Shown here: positions 27,035 through 34,407 of the stretch, in pieces
How the letters are laid out: every line of letters starts with the position of its first letter
Position numbering within the stretch: the first letter of the stretch is position 1
Assembly (NCBI GenBank): GCA_019359045.1
Contig: JAHHIA010000013.1
Span: forward strand, 62,001 to 126,000
From: Scytolyngbya sp. HA4215-MV1
Lineage (GTDB): Bacteria; Cyanobacteriota; Cyanobacteriia; Leptolyngbyales; Leptolyngbyaceae
Direction: 5' to 3'
Length of the DNA: 64,000 nucleotides
Translations under genes and position numbers: made by a program
Notes under the pieces: generated by a model
The model's input: only the letters and a program-made list of their open reading frames with translations
Database searches by the model: none
Told to the model about the DNA's origin: nothing

Positions 27035-27931
27035 GTGAGTCGTTTGGATTTTACTCAAGCAGAGCAACTTAAAGAAATTGGAGCTTACCTGGGGCAAGTT
27101 AGGCTACAGCAAGCAATTTCGCTGGAAGAAGTTGCTACTCGAACCTTTATTCCACTTCGTCTTCTCAAGGCTCTGGAAGCAGGGCAGGCAGATCCATTGC
27201 CTGAGCCTGTCTTCATTCAGGGATTTATTCGTCGTTATGCAGATTTGTTGGGTTTGGATGGGGCTGCGCTGTCGAAAGCTTTTCCAGCAAATCCGCTACC
27301 CGTTATCGTCGAACCTGATTCGCCTGAAGGCATGACAGTAACCGAGAGGGAACGTCCAGCAGTTGATATTCCCTTTTTCAAGATTTTTTTGATGGTACTG
27401 GCAGCAGCGGTATTGGGGGTGGCTGTTTACTTCATCAGTTCGTTGCGAAGTCAACCCAGAGTGGCCGACAGGGAGCCATCCAATTCCTCGGAGAAGGTGG
27501 ATGCAGGCAATGCTCAGGATTCACCTCCATTAGTTCAATCTTCCGAGAAACCTACCTCGGTCATTAATGCAGAACCTCGACCTTCAGTCAGTCCTTCGGT
27601 TCTAAAAACGGCGAGCACGCCTTCACCAACACCTGTCAGTACTCCAACCGATGCACCCATTCAAGTGGCGATGGAAATCACTTCACCTTCTTGGGTAGAA
27701 GTAACCGTTGATGGTAAGTCAGAATTTGTTGGAAAGCTCGAGAAAGGTGCCCAAAAAACTTGGACTGCGAAGCAAAAGGTGGTGGTTTTTACAGGCAACG
27801 CGGGTGGGGTAAAGGTTGCTTTTAATCAGGGTGCACCTGAGGTGATGGGTAAGTCAGGGACACTTGCTGAAAAGACTTTTAGCTTAGAAAAGCCTGAAGC
27901 GGAGAAACCTGAAGCTGGGAACGGCAATTAA
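27035..27931 (+). CDS. RodZ-like HTH / membrane / DUF4115 protein
   Basis: 298 residues, GTG start with GGAAGG just upstream. N-terminal helix-turn-helix of the HTH_25 type (LGQVRLQQAISLEEVATRTFIPLRLLKALEAG) that includes LPEPVFIQGFIRRYADLLGLD, a membrane helix at about 112-132, a Ser/Pro/Thr-rich linker, and a C-terminal DUF4115 beta domain (PSWVEVTVDGKSEF). This order is that of RodZ, which links MreB to the cell wall synthesis machinery and sets cell shape. In cyanobacteria the role is inferred from the architecture. Confidence 0.86.
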   Translation: MSRLDFTQAEQLKEIGAYLGQVRLQQAISLEEVATRTFIPLRLLKALEAGQADPLPEPVFIQGFIRRYADLLGLDGAALSKAFPANPLPVIVEPDSPEGMTVTERERPAVDIPFFKIFLMVLAAAVLGVAVYFISSLRSQPRVADREPSNSSEKVDAGNAQDSPPLVQSSEKPTSVINAEPRPSVSPSVLKTASTPSPTPVSTPTDAPIQVAMEITSPSWVEVTVDGKSEFVGKLEKGAQKTWTAKQKVVVFTGNAGGVKVAFNQGAPEVMGKSGTLAEKTFSLEKPEAEKPEAGNGN

Positions 27932-27948
27932 GAAAGGTGGGTTTGGCG

Positions 27949-28746
27949 CTAACTGCGCTGGACGGTTGCAACAATCCGATCGAGGCAGTTGGGACGGTAA
28001 AGTCCGGCTGGATATTGATCAATATGTTGAAAGATAGCAACGGGGGGGACGACCCGACAGGTAAAAAATTCGACAGCCGCTTTACCATCCGAAAAAATTC
28101 TGACTTTGGGAGAAAGGTCGGCAGGAACCTCGCCACGCCAATTCCAGGTCACCTGTGGGGGAGTTTCCTGGATAATGCGATGGTGCGTCCAATCGCAATG
28201 TCTTCCCAGTGCGCCAAATTCTTGCAGCTCTCGCAAAAGGATCGAAGCAATCACAAAAGAAGGGGCTGAGCGATCGCCCTCAATTGCCTCCATGAAATTT
28301 TCGAGTGCACCTTCGGGGTGGGGTGGGTAGTCGTAGTCACCACTGTTTGCCAAAGCTTTTTCGAGATTTGCAGTGGTACTGAGAGGTTCTGGCAATGCCC
28401 AAATGGCACCCATTCCATCTTCCTTAAATCGATGCAGATAGCTGACTAATCGCAAATTAGATTTCAGCTGCACACCCGGTAATTTAGTGATGGCTGCACC
28501 CGGATTGCTGGAACTCAGAAACCATTGCCCCTCTGTATTGGGAACATGGGAGGTTTCTTCTGGCAGTGTACCAATATTAAATAATCCTCCTAAATCAGCT
28601 AAGGACTCTGGTTCGGGAGGTTCGTCTGTCTCATTAAACGATATCCAAGTCTTCGGGTGATTCTCCGAATCTGGAAGTGCCAGGATAGTTTTGATGTATT
28701 TTCTAACTTTTTGAATCGCGTCAAAAGAAACTTTCTGAATTGACAT
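27949..28746 (-). CDS. Conserved hypothetical protein (265 aa)
   Basis: I do not recognise the family. The start is placed at the ATG at 28746; a GTG lies nine bases further upstream. The protein is soluble, without signal or membrane segment, and mixed alpha/beta with a Trp/Pro-rich centre (GAIWALPEPLS, WNWRGEVPADLSPKVRIF). The last part, KAAVEFFTCRVVPPVAIFQHIDQYPAGLYRPNCLDRIVATVQRS, looks like a folded domain, with well-spaced hydrophobic residues. It converges with the RodZ-like gene with only 17 bases between stops. Confidence 0.7.
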   Translation of the reverse strand: MSIQKVSFDAIQKVRKYIKTILALPDSENHPKTWISFNETDEPPEPESLADLGGLFNIGTLPEETSHVPNTEGQWFLSSSNPGAAITKLPGVQLKSNLRLVSYLHRFKEDGMGAIWALPEPLSTTANLEKALANSGDYDYPPHPEGALENFMEAIEGDRSAPSFVIASILLRELQEFGALGRHCDWTHHRIIQETPPQVTWNWRGEVPADLSPKVRIFSDGKAAVEFFTCRVVPPVAIFQHIDQYPAGLYRPNCLDRIVATVQRS

Positions 28747-29331
28747 TAACAACACTCAGTGTTTTAAGAAGGAAAAGCATTAACCATTAGGAATGTGTTC
28801 TGGATAAAAAGTGACTTGTACATATGCAGAAAAACATTAACCGACTTTTGTCAATCTGTAATCAAGAGTAAAAAATTTTATTTGTTGACTCATTGCAGAA
28901 AACCAGAAGAAAAAGAAGACATCTGAGGGGCAATATCACCCGTGCCGATAACAACGAGCGAATTTGGACTGCAATAGGAGAACAGAACGTCAACTTATGA
29001 TATTTCGACTGGAAAACCTTATGTCACATCCAGGTAGAGAAAAGGTTTACCAAAGACAATCTCAGGATTGGGATCTGAGGCTATGTCACCAGCATGACAT
29101 GTTTCTTGAAGGCAAGTGGAATCAAACTTAAACACTAGTTAAGTGCAATTGATTCACTCAGCAATCAAAACAGCGGATTCCCTCTCTCAATTTTGCAAGC
29201 TTATATCGATATTTCCGGAGAAGCTTGCAAAATTGGACTAAAGTTGAAATTTATCTTGAAAATAAAAATTTATCTAGTCAGGTTAAAAACTAATTTTAAC
29301 GCGTGGGATTGATGATGGAAGTGCAGAAACG
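28747..29331. other. Spacer with strong hairpins, no gene seen
   Basis: 585 AT-rich bases. Besides the 15-bp inverted repeat listed separately it holds CTCAG/CTGAG (29061-29079) and ATGTCA-CCAGCA-TGACAT (29083-29100) hairpins in succession. No frame of useful length has a ribosome binding site. Confidence 0.55.
29188..29235. repeat. Perfect 15-bp inverted repeat with 18-base loop
   Basis: CAATTTTGCAAGCTT (29188-29202) and AAGCTTGCAAAATTG (29221-29235). No T-run follows the hairpin on either strand, so it is not a normal terminator. It could be the fold of a small RNA, a protein-binding site or an end of a decayed element. Confidence 0.7.
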
Positions 29332-29550
29332 CTACCAACGACCGCCGTCTCCGCCCCCATCACTGCCCCCGCCTCCAAAGTTTCCGCCACCTCCATCTCC
29401 AGAGTTTCCACTACTTCCGCCTGGATCAAATCCTATTTCTGATAGAGAAAGATAGGGAATTAGCTCCTCAAACTCTTGATGATAATCACAACAGCGACAT
29501 TGTTCTTTGACGTAACGCTTGCCAGGTATCTGGGGCAGAGGTTCTTGCAA
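29332..29550 (-). CDS. Uncertain Cys- and Gly-rich small protein
   Basis: A 72-residue frame that could only start at TTG (29550). It has a Cys cluster (EQCRCCDYHQEFEELIPYL) and a very Gly-rich C-terminus ending GGGDGGRW. The low-complexity tail gives the codon bias, so coding is not proven. It may be the remnant of a longer gene, since the frame upstream is closed by a stop after ten codons. No family recognised. Confidence 0.3.
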   Translation of the reverse strand: MQEPLPQIPGKRYVKEQCRCCDYHQEFEELIPYLSLSEIGFDPGGSSGNSGDGGGGNFGGGGSDGGGDGGRW

Positions 29551-29674
29551 CAGTTCTCTGTGGGAATTATGGAATGGGATTTACCTTGCCTACGAAGAAG
29601 TGTCCCACGCTCCGATCTGGAATCTGGATTTTGTTGAATGGAGCCAGGAGGATTTTGAAAACCATGCCAGTTTT

Positions 29675-29932
29675 TTACTTTTCCAGGCGGACCGCATACC
29701 ACTGAAAATATTGTCCTGGACCCAAATCCAATTCACAGGCAGTATCCAAAAGGTATTGTGCCTGTTCAGCGATCGCCGAAATTTTTTGTAAATCTCTGGG
29801 CAAGTCGGACTGCAAAGGTTCCAAAACTTCCGTCAGTTTTTGTAGCATTTCTTCTGCCGTCAAAAATTGTTCTGGCTGATTGGGTTCTAGTAGTACAAAG
29901 GTGTTGTGCTCGTAAAAGCGGGGATCTGACAT
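29675..29932 (-). CDS. CRR7-family protein (chlororespiratory reduction 7)
   Basis: 85 residues. The pattern LLEPNQPEQFLTAEEMLQKL, then LPRDLQKISAIAEQAQYLLDTACELDLGPGQYFQWYAVRLEK, matches the CRR7 domain found in cyanobacteria and plants. In Arabidopsis CRR7 is needed for assembly of the chloroplast NDH complex (NDH-1, cyclic electron flow); in cyanobacteria the role is inferred. Full-length for the domain. It lies 66 bases downstream of the homogentisate phytyltransferase gene in the same direction and may share its transcript. Confidence 0.78.
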   Translation of the reverse strand: MSDPRFYEHNTFVLLEPNQPEQFLTAEEMLQKLTEVLEPLQSDLPRDLQKISAIAEQAQYLLDTACELDLGPGQYFQWYAVRLEK

Positions 29933-29998
29933 GGGAATAGGCGATAGGGTGGGAAAGGTTGTCGGAAAAGGGAAAGAGGTCAGCAGGCGATCGGCTTT

Positions 29999-30967
29999 TT
30001 AGACTCTACCGCCTAGCAGGCAAGCGATCGGGAATAGCAAATATTCCAGAAAAAACAGTTTCCAAATGAATTGATAAAAGTCAGCGATCGCGGTTTGGCT
30101 TTGCAAATTGACTCGCAGGCTGCGTAACCCCAAAACACCGAGCAATAACAGATGAGTCGTGACTAAAAAAGGAAGGTTGACAGCGGGAGACAGCCAGATA
30201 CTCGCCAGCCCCATACCCAAGTAGCAACTGGTTAATACCCATCGGGAGAGATTAAAAACGGCTTGCTGTCCCAGTGTCAAAGTGAGCGTGGTGATGTTGT
30301 ATTGCCGATCGCCCTCAGTGTCAGGCATGTCTTTGAAAATGGCGATTGCAAACGTAAACACTAGAATAAACGCGGTCAATGCCCAAACCTGCGGCAGGAT
30401 GGGCAAACCGTTATGAAAATGGAGAAACAGTCCCAAATTGACGATCGCCCCTCGCACCGTGAAAATGCAGAGCGATGCCCACAACGGAAAGCGCTTCAAG
30501 CGAATGGGAGGAAGCGAATAGGCCGTGCCAATCATGAGACTGATCCCCACCGTGGCTAGCAAAAATTTCCCTTGCCAGAAGGCGATGAGGAGTGCCAGCG
30601 CTCCCGTTATTGCCACGATCGTCCAGGCCTGATGTTTAGAAAATTCACCCGATGCCAGCGGTAAATGGGGTTTATTGATTCGGTCGATCGCGACATCCTC
30701 AATCTGATTTAGCCCCACAATGTAAACATTGCCGCAGAGACAGGCGAACAGCGTCGGGATCAGGCATGAAAAGGAAGGGCTTGCCAAAGAACGAGTCTCT
30801 GCTAAGGCAATCAAAAAGACGCCAGTCACACTCAAACTAGTGCCGATGATGGTGTGGGGCCGCGAGAATTTCCAGAAAGCAGATAGCCAAGGGAAAAGGT
30901 GCCCCCATGCACGGATTCGATCGGGGGAACCGGATGCCGCAGAGGTTTTTGATGAAAGGCGGCTCAT
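29999..30967 (-). CDS. hpt: Homogentisate phytyltransferase
   Basis: 322 residues from the ATG at 30967, which overlaps the stop of the upstream methyltransferase gene as ATGA; an ATG at 30985 would add six residues. Membrane prenyltransferase of the UbiA superfamily with about eight helices, joining homogentisate and phytyl diphosphate in tocopherol synthesis. Both Asp-rich motifs are visible: NQIEDVAIDRINKPHLP and KDMPDTEGDR. The sequence matches cyanobacterial HPT (Synechocystis slr1736 type). The coupled gamma-TMT gene upstream supports a vitamin E operon. Confidence 0.95.
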   Translation of the reverse strand: MSRLSSKTSAASGSPDRIRAWGHLFPWLSAFWKFSRPHTIIGTSLSVTGVFLIALAETRSLASPSFSCLIPTLFACLCGNVYIVGLNQIEDVAIDRINKPHLPLASGEFSKHQAWTIVAITGALALLIAFWQGKFLLATVGISLMIGTAYSLPPIRLKRFPLWASLCIFTVRGAIVNLGLFLHFHNGLPILPQVWALTAFILVFTFAIAIFKDMPDTEGDRQYNITTLTLTLGQQAVFNLSRWVLTSCYLGMGLASIWLSPAVNLPFLVTTHLLLLGVLGLRSLRVNLQSQTAIADFYQFIWKLFFLEYLLFPIACLLGGRV

Positions 30968-31824
30968 TCGTATTTCCTCCCACACAACACACCGAACCGG
31001 ATTAACCCTTGCTGATAGCCGCGTCGCATCAGATTGAGGGAAAGGGCTGCCTGGATCGTTGTCCAGCCCGATCGCAGGAGTCCAACGATCGCAAGCGGGT
31101 TAAAAGCAGAGTCAATGACCACATCCCAAAAGGGAGCAACCGCAGTAGACCAATCAGCAGTGCGAATATTTTTTAGAGGTAGATCTTTGGCAATTTGCTC
31201 GTATTCTGGCAAAGAGATGACATAGGGTAGGCAGTAGACCCGATAGATGTCTGCCAGATGCCGTTGTTCATCTTCTGTCAAAGGCTGGAGATGGGTAGGG
31301 CGATGACACCAGGTTGCCATAATGAAGGTACCTCCAGGTTTGAGGACTCGGCAACATTCTTGCAAAAACTGGGCTTTGTCGGGCATATGTTCACCGCTTT
31401 CTAAAGACCAGACCAGATCAAAAGATCCATCGGCAAAGGGCATTGCCAGCGCATTGGCAACCTGAAAGCTGGCGTTGGGTAAGGTGGAGTTTGCCATGCC
31501 AAAGGTGGTTGCCCGCTCAGTTGCGCGATTTGCCTGAACGGGGCTTAGGGTAATGCCGATCGCGGTTGCGCCAAATTTTTGTGCCAAATACAGCGAACTG
31601 CCCCCGATGCCGCAGCCCACATCCAAAATTTGCTCAGCCTGTTGCACTTCTGCCCAGTGAAGTAATTCTTCAATCAAGTCAATTTGAGCTTGTCGTCGGT
31701 CTTTGCGTTCAGTGCCCTCTGCGCCATAGTAGCCATGGTGCATGTGTTCGCCCCAGACCTTTTCCCATAAATCGGAAGAGGCATCATAAAATTGCTGAAT
31801 TTGTTGGTACAGCGTTGAAGTCAT
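30964..31824 (-). CDS. Gamma-tocopherol C-methyltransferase
   Basis: 286 residues from the ATG at 31824; an ATG at 31836 is possible. SAM-dependent methyltransferase that turns gamma- into alpha-tocopherol. SAM motif I is ILDVGCGIGGSS (about residues 66-77); PFADGSFDLVWSLESGEHM and LKPGGTFIMATWCHR are motifs II and III. The N-terminus YQQIQQFYDASSDLWEKVWGEHMHHGYY is typical of the tocopherol methyltransferase group. The stop codon overlaps the start of hpt, so the two tocopherol genes are translationally coupled. Confidence 0.92.
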   Translation of the reverse strand: MTSTLYQQIQQFYDASSDLWEKVWGEHMHHGYYGAEGTERKDRRQAQIDLIEELLHWAEVQQAEQILDVGCGIGGSSLYLAQKFGATAIGITLSPVQANRATERATTFGMANSTLPNASFQVANALAMPFADGSFDLVWSLESGEHMPDKAQFLQECCRVLKPGGTFIMATWCHRPTHLQPLTEDEQRHLADIYRVYCLPYVISLPEYEQIAKDLPLKNIRTADWSTAVAPFWDVVIDSAFNPLAIVGLLRSGWTTIQAALSLNLMRRGYQQGLIRFGVLCGRKYE

Positions 31825-31920
31825 CAAAATTCCCATGATTACGCTTGCGAATCTTTCAGAATTGTAAAGGTGGAGTCCTGCGTAGGGACTTCTTCCTTGG
31901 GGGCATTTTTATCACTCTGT

Positions 31921-31946
31921 GATCGTAGAATTTCGTAATTACGATC
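31921..31946. promoter_or_regulatory. Inverted repeat upstream of ktrB
   Basis: GATCGTA (31921-31927) and TACGATC (31940-31946) flank a second palindrome CGTAATTACG (31934-31943). It lies 38 bases before the ktrB start in the spacer shared with the divergent tocopherol genes. Operator-like; the regulator is unknown. Confidence 0.45.
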
Positions 31947-31983
31947 GCATAATACTGATCAGCTTCCTTACTTTTCTGCTCTC

Positions 31984-33324
31984 ATGACCGTTTCTCGTTC
32001 GATTTGTCTAGGCTTTTTGGCTGTGATTGCCGTGGGTACACTCCTTCTCATGTTGCCACTTTCAACGACTGAGCAGGGTTGGGACTGGAATACTGTGATT
32101 GTGGCTTTATTTACTGCAACTTCGGCTGTCTGTGTAACGGGACATGCGGTTGTAGACACAGGGACTTATTTTTCTGGGCCAGGCCAATTTTTTATTGTGG
32201 CGCTGGTTCAGATAGGGGGGTTAGGCTATATGACGGCTACTACATTTTTATTGCTGCTGTTGGGACGCAAGTTTAAGCTCCGGGATAAGATTGCAGTTCA
32301 GCAAGCCCTCGATCGCGGGGAAATGCAGGGAGCCAAACAGGTGATTCGTTCGATTATTGCAACCACCTTAATCTTTGAAATTACAGGAATTTTTTTATTG
32401 CTGGTCGTGTTTGTTCCAGATTATGGTTGGGGGCATGGGTTGTGGTTGTCCATATTTCACAGTGTAAGTGCCTGGAATAATGCTGGATTTAGCCTATTTC
32501 CTAAAAACTTGATCGGCTATCAATCTTCTTTATTGCTGAATCTAGTCATTACGGGACTGATTGTCTTAGGTGGAATTGGTTATGAGGTCATTTTCGAGCT
32601 TTATCTGTGGTCTCGCGATCGCCTGTTTAAGTTCCCAGAGCGCGTTTGCTTTTCTCTCAATTTCAAAGTGGCAGTGAGTACGACCCTGATGTTGTTAGGC
32701 ATCGGGACACTTGCCTTCTTTTTTGTGGAGCTGCCAAATCCCCATACCTTAGGATCAATGGACATGGGAACCCGTTGGCTAGCTGCCTGGTTTCAAGCAG
32801 TAACTCCGCGAACGGCAGGGTTTAACACGATCGAAATCGGTAAAATGACCACTGCGGGTCTGTTTATTACAATCGCCCTGATGTTTATTGGGGGGAGTCC
32901 GGGGGGGACCGCTGGGGGGATAAAAACCACCACGTTGCGCGTATTGACCAGTTGTACAAAAACCATTTTGCAAGGGAAAGAAGAGGTTCATCTGTACGAA
33001 CGCGAAGTCCCCATCTCTCTAATTCTGAAAGCTGTTGGAGTGTTGGTAGGGTCTTTTGCCACAGTAATTATCATGACCATCTTGATTTCCCTATCCGATC
33101 GACACTTCGACTTCATTCGTCTCTTATTTGAAGTGGTCTCGGCGTTCGGTACTGTAGGGCTTTCTACCGGCATTACAGCAGAACTGAGTTTGTTTGCAAA
33201 ACTGGTTCTAGTAGTCACGATGTACATCGGTCGGGTTGGGGTTCTCTTGCTAATGGCGAGTATTTTGGGCGATCCTAAACCGAGTTCCGTTCGCTACCCA
33301 GAAGAAAATCTCTTGGTCGGCTGA
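31984..33324 (+). CDS. ktrB: Potassium uptake channel subunit KtrB (Trk/Ktr family)
   Basis: 446 residues, integral membrane. Forms the K+ (Na+-dependent) translocating pore of the Ktr system. The four pore-loop repeats of the SKT superfamily are visible: ATSAVCVTG, HSVSAWNNAGFS, QAVTPRTAGFNT and VVSAFGTVGLSTG, each with the selectivity-filter glycine. A regulatory partner ktrA lies 315 bases downstream. The segment IGGSPGGTAGGIK, coded by three G-runs (32890-32919), is in the flexible intramembrane loop typical of KtrB. Confidence 0.93.
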   Translation: MTVSRSICLGFLAVIAVGTLLLMLPLSTTEQGWDWNTVIVALFTATSAVCVTGHAVVDTGTYFSGPGQFFIVALVQIGGLGYMTATTFLLLLLGRKFKLRDKIAVQQALDRGEMQGAKQVIRSIIATTLIFEITGIFLLLVVFVPDYGWGHGLWLSIFHSVSAWNNAGFSLFPKNLIGYQSSLLLNLVITGLIVLGGIGYEVIFELYLWSRDRLFKFPERVCFSLNFKVAVSTTLMLLGIGTLAFFFVELPNPHTLGSMDMGTRWLAAWFQAVTPRTAGFNTIEIGKMTTAGLFITIALMFIGGSPGGTAGGIKTTTLRVLTSCTKTILQGKEEVHLYEREVPISLILKAVGVLVGSFATVIIMTILISLSDRHFDFIRLLFEVVSAFGTVGLSTGITAELSLFAKLVLVVTMYIGRVGVLLLMASILGDPKPSSVRYPEENLLVG

Positions 33325-33639
33325 ATGGAGGGGCAGGGTTGTTGATACGCTAAGAGGATAGTTTAAAAGTCCTTTTGCAAGTAGCAACAGACACGATCCT
33401 CTTAAATCCTCCTATCTCCTGCGACGAGACCTCGCCAAACAATAGCGGGACTTTGAGGCTGATTCCCCCTTTTTTTCTAGCGCAGCGGTGCGCTAGCATC
33501 AGGATTTTGGGAATTGCTGAGTGCTCAACATCACAGCGAACACTGTTTCAAACAATCTCTAAGAAAATCCTGAGAAATCTGGTATCAAGGCAGGTGCCAT
33601 TCATCCGTAGAACTTTAATAACAAGCCCGGAGTTAATGT
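33325..33639. other. Spacer between ktrB and ktrA
   Basis: 315 bases. It contains a perfect hairpin CTAGCGCA-GCGG-TGCGCTAG (33477-33496), preceded by a run of seven T rather than followed by one. A 94-codon frame at 33375-33659 overlaps the ktrA start and has no recognisable features. ktrA has GGAG seven bases before its GTG. Confidence 0.5.
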
Positions 33640-34335
33640 GTGAATTTGTCGTCTCTTAGTTTCTTTCGTAGCTTACGGCAAGACAATAAGCATTTTGCAG
33701 TGATTGGTTTGGGGCGTTTTGGGCGAGCCGTATGTGCCACCCTGCACCAAATGGGATACGAGGTGATGGGAGTTGACTCAGATGATAAAAGAGTTGCCCA
33801 GGCTTTGACAGATAATATTGCCGTGCGGGCAGTTCAACTCGACTCGACCGAACCCGCATCACTCCGAGAGGCAGGGATTTTTGAGATGGATACGGTGATT
33901 GTAGCGATCGGCAACTATGTTGAGGAAAGCGTCATTACCACCCTTAATTTGAAAGAAGCTGGGGTCTCTCATGTCGTTGCCAAAGCCTCTTCCCAAATTC
34001 ATGAAAAGCTATTGCGAAAAGTAGGGGCAGACCATGTGGTATTTCCAGAACATGAAATGGGATGCACCTTAGCACGAACGTTGACCCGACCGAACATTTT
34101 GGAACGGTTTGAACTAGATCCGGACAACAGCATTGTGGAAGTATTGGTGCCTGAAGAATTTCATGGCAAAACGATTGCAGAACTGAAACTGCGCTCCAAC
34201 TATGGGCTGAACCTGTTGGCAGTGAGCCAGGATGGCAGGTTTGAAATCAATCCCACTGCCGGAAGACCGTTACAAAAAGGCTCTGTAATGGTGGTGATTG
34301 GTTGTAATAAAAATATTGATCGCCTACCGATTTAG
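33640..34335 (+). CDS. ktrA: Ktr potassium transport regulatory subunit (RCK / TrkA-N)
   Basis: 231 residues, GTG start with GGAG seven bases upstream. Cytosolic RCK protein that binds nucleotides and gates KtrB. The N-terminal Rossmann domain has the dinucleotide motif GLGRFGRAV and the acid D in VMGVDSDD; the C-terminal TrkA-C domain follows from about residue 140 (VEVLVPEEFHGKTIAEL). Length is normal. It is in the same direction as ktrB but separated by a 315-base spacer, so it may have its own promoter. Confidence 0.92.
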   Translation: MNLSSLSFFRSLRQDNKHFAVIGLGRFGRAVCATLHQMGYEVMGVDSDDKRVAQALTDNIAVRAVQLDSTEPASLREAGIFEMDTVIVAIGNYVEESVITTLNLKEAGVSHVVAKASSQIHEKLLRKVGADHVVFPEHEMGCTLARTLTRPNILERFELDPDNSIVEVLVPEEFHGKTIAELKLRSNYGLNLLAVSQDGRFEINPTAGRPLQKGSVMVVIGCNKNIDRLPI

Positions 34336-34407
34336 GAAAAGGTTTGAGTGTTTTGATATTGGGCATCTCCTGGATTTCTAGAATTGCCCTTGTTTCAATG
34401 CGTTGAA

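Noticed and set aside
33375-33659. 94-codon frame between ktrB and ktrA
   Set aside because: Overlaps the ktrA start in another frame and shows no domain or signal.
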